This document shows, piece after piece, positions 8,304 through 16,842 of a stretch of DNA of 64,000 nt. The stretch's first letter is position 1; each line of letters opens with the position of its first letter. The DNA comes from Thauera phenylacetica B4P (GTDB taxonomy: Bacteria > Pseudomonadota > Gammaproteobacteria > Burkholderiales > Rhodocyclaceae). The DNA lies in assembly GCF_000310225.1 (NCBI RefSeq), contig NZ_AMXF01000001.1:124001-188000 (forward strand). The letters run 5' to 3'. A program made the position numbers and the translations under genes. Under the pieces are notes generated by a model that saw only the letters and a list, made by a program, of their open reading frames with translations, was not told the DNA's origin and made no database searches.

Positions 8304-8596
8304 TGCTTGCCTATCCTCACCAGCAGCTATGCCGCCTGTTCCTTGCTGAGGCGCTGACCAACATCGCGAGCGGCGCGTGCCGCCTGGCGTCGCTCGTCAC
8401 CCAGGGCAACGCGCCGCTGGCGGTGGCCGAGGTGGATGGGGACAAGCCTGAGTCGATCGTCCCGGACGGCCATCGCCATTTTTTGTTCGCTGATCGCCTG
8501 ATCCGTGTCCAGGGCGCTCGGATCACAGGGATCGGGGCTTCTTTTGGGTTTGCTGCGCTTAGACCGCCGTTCGGCAAACTGACCGCTGCGGCATGA
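8304..8596 (+). CDS. Hypothetical protein between ECF promoter and barrel protein
   Basis: A 97-codon open frame begins at ATG 8304, about 95 bases downstream of the rightward ECF promoter. Its stop overlaps an ATG at 8593 (ATGA), which opens the frame of the large barrel protein. I do not recognise the product (start MLAYPHQQLCRLFLAEALTN) and see no membrane segment or motif. Long open frames also exist on the opposite strand here, so this may be an untranslated leader. The promoter position and the coupled stop are the only support. Confidence 0.3.
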
Positions 8597-8727
8597 CGGT
8601 CGGGCGGTCTGGAATCGCCGGCGGCTGGCGCTTGCTGATGTGGATGACAGGGCTGTGTGGCCTTGGGTATGGCTGCGCGCGTTGCCGCGGCAGTTTTCGA
8701 CGTTATGCATACCTGTATGGAAAGGGC

Positions 8728-10932
8728 TTGGGCCATGTCCGCCAGGCGGTGGCGCTCTCCGTGGCAATGATGGCGTCTTTCGCGATGGCCGCTCCGGATG
8801 CAGCGCCTGCATCGCCGCCCCTCATGGCCGCCTTGCGGTTGCCCGCGAAGGCAGATTTCGCTGGTGCTGTGCCGTCTCTGGTCGATGCCGCACCCATCGG
8901 CGGTTTTGTGCAGGTGGCCCCCGTGGCCGGATCGGCCCCCACGCGCCGCACTGAGTTGCGCATGGCCCACGACGGCAGGGCCTTGCACATCCAGGTGCGC
9001 GCCTACGACCCCGAACCGTCGGCCATCGTGGCGCAGCAGATGCGTCGGGACGTGGAGGGTATGCTCAAAGAGGATCAGGTGACGCTGGTGATCGATCCCG
9101 ATGGCGATGGCCGCAACGGTTACCTTTTCGCGGTCAATGCCAACGGCGCCCAGTTCGACGCGCTGATTTTCGACGGTGGGCAGATGCGCTTCGACTGGGA
9201 CGCGCTGTGGCGCAGCGAGGCGCGCATCGAGGCCGACGGCTGGCGTGCCGACATCACCATTCCTCTGTCGGTCTTCGGGCGCGGGCGCCCGGTCGGCGAG
9301 GACGAGGCGCGCACCTGGCGCGTCAACGCCGAACGTTGGATGCCGCGCGGCAGCGAGCGTGTGCGGCTGGCCGGCATCCAGCCCGACAAGGAGGTGTACT
9401 CCCTGGGCGATGCGCTGCCCATGCCGGCCATCGTCGCCGATCAGGACGGCTGGGGGCTGCGCCTCAAGGCCTCGCTGCGCGCCACCAGCGAGTCGTCGGC
9501 CGCCTCGGGCACCGGCCAGGCGCGGCAGCGCCTGGAGCCCGGTCTGGAGGTGTTCCACGAGAGCCCTACCGGGCTGCGGACCACGGCCGCGCTGAACATC
9601 GACTTCGGCGAGGCGGAGGCCGATGAGCGCACCGTCAACCTCACGCGCTTTGAACTCTTCCGCCCCGAGAAGCGCGAGTTCTTCCTTCAGGACGCGGGGC
9701 GCTTCACGTTCGGCGGCCTGGTGGAGAGCGCCGTCATTCCGTACTACTCGCGACGGATCGGGCTGGATGCGACCGGGCGTGGGCGCAGCCTGGATGCCGG
9801 CCTCAAGTTCTCGGGACAACTCGCTGGCACCGATTTCGGCCTTTTTGGCGCTCGCGTGGCCGGCGGGCCGACCGAGCCGGGCGCGCCTGATCAGCGCGCC
9901 GCCGATGTGGCCGTGCTGCGGGTCGCGCGTCCGCTGGGCCATCGCAGCCGCGTCGGGCTGACGGCCACCCGTGGCAATCCCGAAGGCACGCCCGGCAGCA
10001 GCCTGTGGGGCGTGGACTATCAGTTCCGGGACACCAACTGGGTGCCACCGGGCGGGGAGGGTGGCAAGACCCTGGAGACGCATGCCTGGGTGCTGGAATC
10101 GAGCAACGCCGGGTTGGGCGATGGCCGGTCTTGGGGGGCGAGCGTGAAGTATCCCAACGTCGGCCTCATGGGCAACGCCGAGGTGCAGCGCATCGATGCG
10201 CACTTCAATCCCGCCCTGGGCTACCTCGCCGAGGCTGGCGTGACGCGTGGGCAGGGAGAACTGGGCTGGTGGCATCGCACCCGAATCGGTGAGGACATCA
10301 TCCCGGGCGTCGATTGGAATTTCCGTCGCAAGCAGGACGGTAGCGAGCGCTCTTGGTTGCTCAACCCGGAGATCGGCTACACCAATGCGGCCGGCGATAC
10401 GGTAATGGTCGAGGTGTTCTTCGAAGGGGATCGCCTGGCCTCTGCCTACACCCCTGTGCCTGGCGTCACTGTTCAGCCGGGCCGCTATGGCTGGCACTAC
10501 CTGTTCGGGTACCTGGAGACCGCGCCGTCCCGGCCGGTCTCGGCGACTGCGGAGTTGCGCAGCGGCGGGTACTACGACGGGCATCGCGACGACCAGACCT
10601 TGCAGCTGGCCTGGAAGCCCAGCCCGTACTGGGGCTGGCGGGTGGGCCTCGCGCGTAACGCCATTCGCCTGCCGTCGGGCAGTTTCACCGTCCGCACCGC
10701 CTCCTTGCGCCTGGATCACACCCCCAGCACACGTCTGGCTCAAAGCCTGCTGCTGCAGTGGGACAACGTCTCGAAGGAACTGGGCGTCAGCGCGCGCTTG
10801 CGATGGCTATGGAGGCCGGACCGGGAAGTGATTTTCTCGCTCGATCGCCTGGGCTACACGGGCGATCAGCGCGACCTGCTGCCCAATCAGACCCGCGCCA
10901 TGCTCAAGCTGGTGTGGAATCTTGAGCGGTGA
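8728..10932 (+). CDS. CBM9-like / DUF5916 outer-membrane barrel protein
   Basis: About 734 residues if started at TTG 8728. A hydrophobic stretch ending AMAAPDAAP fits a signal peptide. An N-terminal carbohydrate-binding-family-9-like domain (about residues 30-210) contains DGRALHIQVRAYDPEP, DQVTLVIDPDGDGRNGYLF and the DW..W.SEARI block. The rest holds RFELFRPEKREFFLQDAGRF followed by amphipathic strands to the C-terminus, the pattern of DUF5916 barrels. The function of this family is unknown. An ATG at 8593 would add 45 residues that do not look like a signal peptide. It lies behind an iron-starvation promoter, so it may serve the siderophore system, but that is inference. Confidence 0.75.
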   Translation: MGHVRQAVALSVAMMASFAMAAPDAAPASPPLMAALRLPAKADFAGAVPSLVDAAPIGGFVQVAPVAGSAPTRRTELRMAHDGRALHIQVRAYDPEPSAIVAQQMRRDVEGMLKEDQVTLVIDPDGDGRNGYLFAVNANGAQFDALIFDGGQMRFDWDALWRSEARIEADGWRADITIPLSVFGRGRPVGEDEARTWRVNAERWMPRGSERVRLAGIQPDKEVYSLGDALPMPAIVADQDGWGLRLKASLRATSESSAASGTGQARQRLEPGLEVFHESPTGLRTTAALNIDFGEAEADERTVNLTRFELFRPEKREFFLQDAGRFTFGGLVESAVIPYYSRRIGLDATGRGRSLDAGLKFSGQLAGTDFGLFGARVAGGPTEPGAPDQRAADVAVLRVARPLGHRSRVGLTATRGNPEGTPGSSLWGVDYQFRDTNWVPPGGEGGKTLETHAWVLESSNAGLGDGRSWGASVKYPNVGLMGNAEVQRIDAHFNPALGYLAEAGVTRGQGELGWWHRTRIGEDIIPGVDWNFRRKQDGSERSWLLNPEIGYTNAAGDTVMVEVFFEGDRLASAYTPVPGVTVQPGRYGWHYLFGYLETAPSRPVSATAELRSGGYYDGHRDDQTLQLAWKPSPYWGWRVGLARNAIRLPSGSFTVRTASLRLDHTPSTRLAQSLLLQWDNVSKELGVSARLRWLWRPDREVIFSLDRLGYTGDQRDLLPNQTRAMLKLVWNLER

Positions 10933-11027
10933 TGGTGAAGCGGGTTGCGTTGTTGTGATGTGCACGCCACATGCAGTGTGATCCCTCATTCGGTCAACCG
11001 GAGTGGCGGGCCCGATGACAGCTTTGC

Positions 11028-11052
11028 TAAACAAACGCACGGGCAACTCGTC
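11028..11052 (+). promoter_or_regulatory. Iron-starvation ECF sigma promoter for the Fur paralogue
   Basis: TAAAC at 11028-11032, 16 bases, CGTCTT at 11049-11054. It also shares the extended TAAACAAA with the sites at 506-530 and 8181. The Fur-family start is 92 bases downstream. Confidence 0.75.
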
Positions 11053-11143
11053 TTGGTTGACGGTGGCGGCGCGCTGCATTGGGGCGACGACTGCTGGGCG
11101 GGTGACCAAGGCTGTGTGGTCTTGAACGTATCAATATCTGTGC

Positions 11144-11590
11144 ATGAAAACCCTCCAAGAGTTGGACGACCAGGATCTGAAACGGACCGGGCTGAAGGCG
11201 ACGCTGCCGCGTCGTCTCGTGCTGGAGATCATCCGCTCCAGCAGCGAGCGCCACCTGTCCGCCGAAGATGTCTATCGGCGTCTGCTCGCTCATGGGCATG
11301 ACGTGGGGCTGGCTACGGTGTACCGGGTGCTGTCGCAACTGGAATCGGCGGGCCTGTTGTCTCGCAACGTCTTCGAGGCGGGCAAGGCGCTGTTCGAACT
11401 CAATGAGGGTGGCGATCACGACCACCTGATCTGTCTCGGGTGCGGGCGGGTGGACGAGTTCCGCAACGAGGCGGTCGAGGCATTGCGGCAGGACGTGGCG
11501 GCGGCCCACCGCTACCAACTCTCGCGCCACCGACTGGCGCTCTACGGCTACTGCCCAGACTGCACCCCAGGGCACCCAGCGGGCCGATGA
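11144..11590 (+). CDS. Fur-family metalloregulator
   Basis: A 148-residue Fur protein. The winged helix spans residues 10-85, with recognition helix LATVYRVLSQLESAGLL. The dimerisation and metal-binding half carries DHDHLICLGCGRVDEF and ends with a CPDC pair, so both cysteine pairs of a structural zinc site are present. Fur proteins repress iron genes when loaded with Fe(II). Unusually, the upstream promoter is of the iron-starvation sigma type, so this copy would be made when iron is scarce. No strong ribosome site precedes the ATG at 11144. It could be Zur- or PerR-like; the sequence alone does not decide the metal. Confidence 0.85.
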   Translation: MKTLQELDDQDLKRTGLKATLPRRLVLEIIRSSSERHLSAEDVYRRLLAHGHDVGLATVYRVLSQLESAGLLSRNVFEAGKALFELNEGGDHDHLICLGCGRVDEFRNEAVEALRQDVAAAHRYQLSRHRLALYGYCPDCTPGHPAGR

Positions 11591-11630
11591 CGTCCCATCG
11601 ATTTCGATTCACTCTTGAAGGAGTTTTGCC

Positions 11631-12110
11631 ATGTCGTTTGCCGTTTCCCGCCGCTTCTCCACCATGCCTTGCCCGGATGTCGTCCTGGGTGGGCTTCTGC
11701 TGCTGGCTGTCGCGTCATCGGCACAAGCCGCGGACCACACCGTGAAGATGCTCAGCACCGGCAAGGACGGAGCCATGGTGTTCGAGCCCGCTTTCGTGAA
11801 GGTGGCGGTGGGGGACACGGTCGTGTTCACGCCAACCGAAAAAGCCGCCCACAACAGCGCCTCCCTGCTGGTGCCGCCGGGCGCGAACAGCTGGAAGAGC
11901 GACCCGGACAAGGAGTTCAAGGTCAAGGTCGAGAAGGAAGGTGTCTACCTCTACGCCTGCCAGCCGCACAAGATGATGGGCATGGTCGGTGTGATCCAGG
12001 CCGGCAAGCCGGTCAACTTGGCCGATGCCAAGGCCGCGGCGGTGAAGGAGCAGGCGGCCTTCGCCATGGGCAAGGACCGCTTCGACAAGGCACTGGCCCA
12101 GGTCAAGTGA
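11631..12110 (+). CDS. paz: Pseudoazurin (periplasmic blue copper protein)
   Basis: A 159-residue cupredoxin with a signal peptide (hydrophobic 18-30, cleavage after AQAA near 34). The type-1 copper ligands are all visible: His74 (KAAHNS), Cys110, His113 and Met118 (CQPHKMMGM), with the Cys+3 and Cys+8 spacing of pseudoazurin. It carries electrons in the periplasm, in known cases to copper nitrite reductase or cytochrome peroxidase; neither partner is in this window. AAGGAG lies seven bases before the ATG. It follows the Fur gene by 40 bases and could share its transcript, which would place copper electron transfer under iron limitation. Confidence 0.9.
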   Translation: MSFAVSRRFSTMPCPDVVLGGLLLLAVASSAQAADHTVKMLSTGKDGAMVFEPAFVKVAVGDTVVFTPTEKAAHNSASLLVPPGANSWKSDPDKEFKVKVEKEGVYLYACQPHKMMGMVGVIQAGKPVNLADAKAAAVKEQAAFAMGKDRFDKALAQVK

Positions 12111-12193
12111 CCCTGGCTCGGTGACCCCGAAGCCAGTCTGTGAGTTCTGCACAATCCGCACCCTGGCCCCATCCCGGTCCGGGGGCGTGCGAC

Positions 12194-12346
12194 ATGGAAT
12201 GGTGCCCTTGCGACTTCTCTGAAGTTGCGCCTCCTGGGTTTACCGTCAAGGGCCATGTGCTGGCACTCTACGGGCGTTGCCGAAGGTGCCAGGAGCGATC
12301 CCCAGGAGGAAGTCGGCGCAGCGGCTTCGCCAAGGCGAGTGCATAG
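12194..12346 (+). pseudogene. C-terminal remnant of a Fur-family gene
   Basis: In this frame the segment GFTVKGHVLALYGRCRRC (about 12236-12291) matches the last strand, helix and CxxC zinc pair of Fur/PerR/Zur proteins. No winged-helix half precedes it, and the frame upstream is not Fur-like. It looks like the tail of a degraded regulator distinct from the intact copy at 11144. Confidence 0.4.
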
Positions 12347-12393
12347 GCCGCACGTTCGACCGGACATTCCACCGTCTCAGGCGCGAACGGCCT

Positions 12394-13257
12394 CTATCGG
12401 CGCTGCGGAGTGGATGTTGCTCGTGCATTGACCATCCAGCATGCGGCAACGAAGTGGACTGCAGAGCCCGTCACGTAGGAATCGAAGGCCGCACGGACGG
12501 TTTCGATGACCTCTTTGCGGCCGCCTTCGTCCACCTCTTGGAGCACCCGGCCGACAGGTCCGAGCCGGCTCAGGTAGGGGACCAGTTCTTTCTCGGGAAG
12601 GGTGCAGCTGACGTCGATTGGTTGGATATCGATCCCACTCCAGCCGCTGTTCTCCAGGATGTTTAGAACCCGCTGCGCGTTGGCAAAGGCGAACTGCCCT
12701 GGTGCATCCGGCCGACGGGCGGGGATGTTCGGCAGGAGAGGGGCCGCGGCCCGTTCGGCTGTCGTCATGAAGGGGTTTTCTGCTGGACTGCGCCAGGCGA
12801 TGACGCGGAGTTCGCCATCGTCCCTCACGGCGTGTCGAAGATTGGCGAAGGCCCGCACGGGATCGTCGAAGAACATGACGCCGAAACGCGAGACGATCAT
12901 GTCGAAGACCGCCGGCTCGAAAGCATGAACCTGCGCGTCCGCAAGGATGAAGCTTGTTGGCGCAGGTTCGCTTTCTGCGCGGACCCGGGCTGCGGCGATC
13001 ATAGGCTCCGAAATGTCGATGCCGGTGCAGCGGCCCCCTTCGCCAAGTTGCCGGGCGATCGCGAGCGTCGTGCCACCCGTGCCGCAGCCGACGTCCAGCA
13101 CCCGGCCGCCGGACGTGGTGGACGCTGCCGTGACGAGGAGATCCTCGAACGGTTTGAACATCCGGTCGAGCACCTCCTGCGCCTCGACCCAGGCCCGGCC
13201 GGCCGCGCCGTTCCACAGGGCTGCTTGCCCGTCATCGGTAGGTGGGGTGACTTCCAT
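12394..13257 (-). CDS. Class I SAM-dependent methyltransferase
   Basis: A 287-residue methyltransferase with motif I VLDVGCGTGGTTLAIA, the acidic turn in GIDISEPMI and a post-motif region VSRFGVMFFDDP resembling UbiE/COQ5-like enzymes. The substrate is unknown. ATG 13257 is preferred over 13263 because AAGGAG is six bases before it and abuts the latter. It is divergent from a MerR regulator with tandem repeats between them, the usual arrangement of a MerR-controlled target gene. Confidence 0.8.
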   Translation of the reverse strand: MEVTPPTDDGQAALWNGAAGRAWVEAQEVLDRMFKPFEDLLVTAASTTSGGRVLDVGCGTGGTTLAIARQLGEGGRCTGIDISEPMIAAARVRAESEPAPTSFILADAQVHAFEPAVFDMIVSRFGVMFFDDPVRAFANLRHAVRDDGELRVIAWRSPAENPFMTTAERAAAPLLPNIPARRPDAPGQFAFANAQRVLNILENSGWSGIDIQPIDVSCTLPEKELVPYLSRLGPVGRVLQEVDEGGRKEVIETVRAAFDSYVTGSAVHFVAACWMVNARATSTPQRR

Positions 13258-13303
13258 GTCCATCTCCTTGTGCTTGCCTGAATGAGGCGGGAGCCATACT
13301 GTG

Positions 13304-13325
13304 CAACTTGAAGTCAACTTGAAGT
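13304..13325. promoter_or_regulatory. Two tandem 11-bp repeats, likely MerR operator
   Basis: CAACTTGAAGT occurs at 13304-13314 and again at 13315-13325, followed by CAACC. ACTTGAAGT is itself nearly palindromic. The repeats lie in the divergent gap between the methyltransferase and the MerR gene and read TTGACTTCAAG on the methyltransferase strand, so they overlap a -35-like element. Confidence 0.55.
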
Positions 13326-13342
13326 CAACCCGAAGGAATGAG

Positions 13343-13774
13343 ATGGAAAGCCTGGACATCACCGAGGTGGCGCGGCGCGCAGGTGTCCCCGCTTCGACGC
13401 TGCGCTTTTACGAAGAAAAGGGGTTGATCGCCTCGATCGGCCGACGCGGATTGCATCGTCTTTTCGGCGCGGGCGTGCTGGAGCGGCTGGCGTTGATCGC
13501 CTTGGGGCGTGCCGCCGGTTTTTCGCTCGATGACATCGCGCGCATGTTCTCGCCGGACGGCCAGCCCAGCATCGACCGGCAGATGCTCACGGCCAAGGCG
13601 GATGAACTGGACCGGACGATCCGCCAACTGAGCGCCATGCGCGACGGCCTGCGCCACGCAGCCGTCTGTCCGGCCCCGTCCCATATGGAATGTCCCACCT
13701 TCCGCCGCATCCTGCAGGCGGCTGCATCCGGTGCGCTCGGCCCGAGAAGGAAGACGAGGGTGCGCTCCCCGTAG
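13343..13774 (+). CDS. MerR-family transcriptional regulator
   Basis: A 143-residue MerR protein: winged HTH (ITEVARRAGVPASTLRFYEEKGLI, residues 5-28), the RRGLHRLFG wing, then a helix bundle and long dimerisation helix (about 85-107). Two cysteines, in AAVCPAPSHMECPTF, sit in the effector region where metal- or redox-sensing MerR proteins place ligands; the inducer cannot be named. ATG 13343 has GAAGGA upstream. It probably controls the divergent methyltransferase and itself through the 11-bp repeats. Confidence 0.82.
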   Translation: MESLDITEVARRAGVPASTLRFYEEKGLIASIGRRGLHRLFGAGVLERLALIALGRAAGFSLDDIARMFSPDGQPSIDRQMLTAKADELDRTIRQLSAMRDGLRHAAVCPAPSHMECPTFRRILQAAASGALGPRRKTRVRSP

Positions 13775-13790
13775 TGCCGGACGTGCGCCG

Positions 13791-14720
13791 TCAGACCGGT
13801 GTGTTCAGCGACTTTGGCACCTGCCCGAAGTAGCGGCTGAAGGCCGCGCTGAAGCTGGCCGGGTGCCGGTACCCGACCGCGTAGGCCGCCTGAGCCACCT
13901 GACATCCGGACTGCAGCAATGCACGTGCGCGCCGCATGCGCAGATCGAGCAGGAACTGGTGCGGCGTGGTGCCGTAAAGCTCACGAAACCCCTGCTTGAA
14001 TTTACATTCGTTGAGCCCGACGGTGGCGCTGAGGTACGGAATCGTCAGTGCGCGATCCATCTGGGTGTGCATCAGATCGCGGGCTCGGGCGAGTTTTTCC
14101 ACGTCGGCTGCGCTCAGGCGCAGGGATGAGGCGCCCGGCACCGCAGCCGGCATGAGCAAGCGCAAGTGTTCGGCTGCCAGGGTCAGCGCAGCGATGTGCC
14201 GATCCACGGGCGTTGCCACCTCGGGCGACAGCAGAGGATGGAGCAGGGTGCGGCACCAGGCCGTCGTCGCGTGTTCACCCAGCAGGCGGATTCCCCTGCG
14301 ACTGGCCAGGCGGGCAGCGGCCGCTTCACCCAGATAGCGCGACAGCGCGTTGCCGTTGAGCACCAGCCTGAGCTGGCGAACGGACGTCTGTGCCCGGAAG
14401 TGCCGCTCGCCGCGCGTGTGCGCAAAGGCCGCGAGGGTGGTGCGTCCGGCGCCAAAGCGCAGGCTGGAGCCATCCTCGGCCACGAAGCCGGACTCGCCGG
14501 ACAGGCCGTAGGTGATCACCAGCGTCGGCCCCGTGTCGCTCTGGGTGGATGCCTCGGCGAGGTCCCGCGCCGGTTGGTAGTGCGAGCGAACCACCGTCAG
14601 CCCATCGTCGAGCGTGGCGCGTTCAATCCAGCAGCCGTTGCCCGAGACAGGAAGGCGGCCTGTCTTCCCCACAGCGCGCACCTCTTCAACCTTCGTGCCC
14701 AGCCTCGCTCCCGTTTGCAT
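13791..14720 (-). CDS. AraC-family regulator of metallophore cluster A
   Basis: A 309-residue AraC protein with an N-terminal effector domain and two C-terminal helix-turn-helix motifs: LTIPYLSATVGLNECKFKQGFRELYGTTP and VAQAAYAVGYRHPASFSAAFSRYFGQVP. PchR and YbtA, which sense an incoming siderophore and activate its receptor operon, have this plan. It is divergent from the TonB receptor gene, with a Fur-like palindrome between them. A role as siderophore-responsive activator of 14814-20335 is therefore likely. Confidence 0.85.
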   Translation of the reverse strand: MQTGARLGTKVEEVRAVGKTGRLPVSGNGCWIERATLDDGLTVVRSHYQPARDLAEASTQSDTGPTLVITYGLSGESGFVAEDGSSLRFGAGRTTLAAFAHTRGERHFRAQTSVRQLRLVLNGNALSRYLGEAAAARLASRRGIRLLGEHATTAWCRTLLHPLLSPEVATPVDRHIAALTLAAEHLRLLMPAAVPGASSLRLSAADVEKLARARDLMHTQMDRALTIPYLSATVGLNECKFKQGFRELYGTTPHQFLLDLRMRRARALLQSGCQVAQAAYAVGYRHPASFSAAFSRYFGQVPKSLNTPV

Positions 14721-14752
14721 ACGAAACCCTCCCGATTGCTACCGAAATACTG

Positions 14753-14767
14753 TGAGAACAATTCTCA
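14753..14767. promoter_or_regulatory. Fur-box-like palindrome
   Basis: TGAGAACAATTCTCA is a 15-base dyad in the gap between the AraC and TonB receptor genes. It resembles the GAGAAT/ATTCTC core of Fur sites and could repress both divergent genes when iron is plentiful. Confidence 0.55.
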
Positions 14768-14813
14768 TTCTTTCTTAGCATGGAAGTCATCAGATACTCA
14801 AGGAGAACGATCC

Positions 14814-16823
14814 ATGCCCATTCCTCCCTTGCGGGCAATCGGGGTGTTGCCGATGCTGGCAACCGCCCTGTCGGCGGTGGCTCAGCAGACCCAGGAGCCT
14901 ATGCTGCCGGCCGTCACGGTCACGGCGAACAAGCAGTCTCAAGTGCTCGAGCGCGTGCCCACCAGCGTGTCCGTCTTTGATGGCGAACAGCTCGAAGCTG
15001 ATGGTGAGCGTGGTCTGGAGGGCGTGGCGGCGATGACGCCCGGCTTCGTGTTCCAGACTATGGGGCAATCGGGTGCGCAGCCGCCGGTGATGCGCGGGCT
15101 GTCGGCCAACGTCACCTCGTTTTCGTCATCGACCGCGCTGGTGGTGGATGGCGTGGCGACGCTGCGCGGGCTGGGCTTCGACGACGCCTTGCTGGGGGTG
15201 GAGCGCGTGGAGGTGCTGCGCGGCCCGCAGTCCACACTGTATGGGCGCAATGCCGAGGCCGGCGTGGTGAACATCATCACCCGCCGCCCGGGCAATGAAC
15301 CGTACGCCGCCGTCTCGCTCGACCTGGGCAGCCGCAACAAGCAGGCCCTGCGCTTCGATGCGAGCCGGGCCCTGGTGGACAACACGCTCTTCCTGGGCGT
15401 GGCCGGCGAATTCGCCCGGCAGGACGGGTTCATCGACAACACCACCACCGGCCGCAAGGAGGACGACCGGGAGCGCAAGGGCGGCCGTGTGGCCCTGCGC
15501 TGGACGCCGAGTGCCCGCACCGATGCCACGCTGCGGCTGAACCAGCGCGAGCACGACGACGGCGGCTCCCTGTGGGGGCCGACGGGAGGCACGCGCGAGA
15601 CCGTGCGCTCGGGCACCGAGAGCCGGAACCGATCCAAGGCCCGTTCGGCGTCACTGGATGTCTCCCATGAACTGGCCGACGACCTGCGCCTGCGCTCGAT
15701 CACGGCGCGCAACGAGTACTTCGACCGCATTCTTCAGGACACCGATTTCCAGCCGGCCGACCTCCTGCACCTGGGGCGCGACTACCACTTCAAGACCGTG
15801 TCGCAGGAGCTGCGCCTGGAGGGCAAGGCCGGCGAGGCGCGCTGGGTCGCCGGTGTCTATCTCGACCGCGAAGACAACGCCTTGAACTTCGAGCAGAAGA
15901 CGCCGTTCGCGCTGGCGCGCACGCGCTCGACGCAGCAAGGGAATTCCACGGCAGCGTTCACCCACTGGGACGTGCCGCTGACGGCACTGGGGTCGGCGCT
16001 GTGGTCCATCCAGGCCGGCCTGCGCATCGAGCGCGACGAGATGCGCTTTGCACTGGCCGGCGGCAGCGAGCAGTCGCGCAGCTGGACCCATGCCAGCCCC
16101 AAGCTCGCACTGCAATACCAGTGGCAGCCTGCGGCGCAGCTCTACGCCAGCGTGTCCGACGGCTTCCGTGCGGGGGGATTCAACACCTTCGCGCCGGAAA
16201 CGCATCGCCGCTACGAGCCCGAGAAGGTGCGCGCCTTCGAGCTGGGTGCCAAGGGCCACCTCTTGAACCGCCGCCTGCGCTACAGCGCGGCCGTCTACCG
16301 CATGGACATCGACGACATGCAGGTGCAGCAGATGGGCTCGGTGGCCGGGCAGGTGTTCATGACCAACGCGGCGTCGGCCCGCTCGACCGGCGCCGAGGCC
16401 GAATTGCGTTGGCTGATGGGCAGCGGCTGGCAGGTGCAGACGGGGCTCGGGCTCAACCACACGCGTTTCCGCGAGTTTCGTGACGGCGCCAACGACCACA
16501 CCGGCAAGCGCAACCCCTTTGCGCCCGACATCAACGGCCATCTCGGCGTGCGCTACGACGCGCCCTCCGGCTGGTTCGCTCAGGCCCAGACGGTCGGTGT
16601 CGGCAAGGTCTACGTCGACGCGGCCAACACGGCGGCGAACAAGCGGTCGGGCTATGCCGTCATCAACCTGTCGGCTGGTTATGCGTGGGCCCGCACCGAA
16701 CTGACGGCCTACGTCAACAACGCTGCCAACAAGCACTACGACGTGATCGGCTTTCCCGCCAGCACGATCACGATCTACAGCCCGCCTCGCGAAGCCGGGC
16801 TGCGCCTGAGCTTCCGTCTTTGA
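14814..16823 (+). CDS. TonB-dependent outer-membrane receptor, cluster A
   Basis: A 669-residue receptor without an N-terminal signalling domain. A short signal peptide ends near AVAQQ; the TonB box and plug follow (LPAVTVTANK, VPTSVSVFDGEQLE, VERVEVLRGPQSTLYGRNAEAGVVNIITRRP), then a 22-strand-type barrel ending in LRLSFRL. Such receptors import ferric siderophores or other metal complexes. AAGGAG precedes the ATG at 14814. Control by the divergent AraC protein and the Fur-like dyad at 14753 is likely. The ligand is unknown. Confidence 0.9.
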   Translation: MPIPPLRAIGVLPMLATALSAVAQQTQEPMLPAVTVTANKQSQVLERVPTSVSVFDGEQLEADGERGLEGVAAMTPGFVFQTMGQSGAQPPVMRGLSANVTSFSSSTALVVDGVATLRGLGFDDALLGVERVEVLRGPQSTLYGRNAEAGVVNIITRRPGNEPYAAVSLDLGSRNKQALRFDASRALVDNTLFLGVAGEFARQDGFIDNTTTGRKEDDRERKGGRVALRWTPSARTDATLRLNQREHDDGGSLWGPTGGTRETVRSGTESRNRSKARSASLDVSHELADDLRLRSITARNEYFDRILQDTDFQPADLLHLGRDYHFKTVSQELRLEGKAGEARWVAGVYLDREDNALNFEQKTPFALARTRSTQQGNSTAAFTHWDVPLTALGSALWSIQAGLRIERDEMRFALAGGSEQSRSWTHASPKLALQYQWQPAAQLYASVSDGFRAGGFNTFAPETHRRYEPEKVRAFELGAKGHLLNRRLRYSAAVYRMDIDDMQVQQMGSVAGQVFMTNAASARSTGAEAELRWLMGSGWQVQTGLGLNHTRFREFRDGANDHTGKRNPFAPDINGHLGVRYDAPSGWFAQAQTVGVGKVYVDAANTAANKRSGYAVINLSAGYAWARTELTAYVNNAANKHYDVIGFPASTITIYSPPREAGLRLSFRL

Positions 16824-16842
16824 TCGACAGGAGGCCGACGCC

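Noticed and set aside
8317-10743. Very long minus-strand open frame across the DUF5916-like gene
   Set aside because: It is the antisense shadow of a GC-rich gene: low-complexity Arg/Gly/His/Ala composition, no motif, while the plus strand encodes clear domain landmarks.
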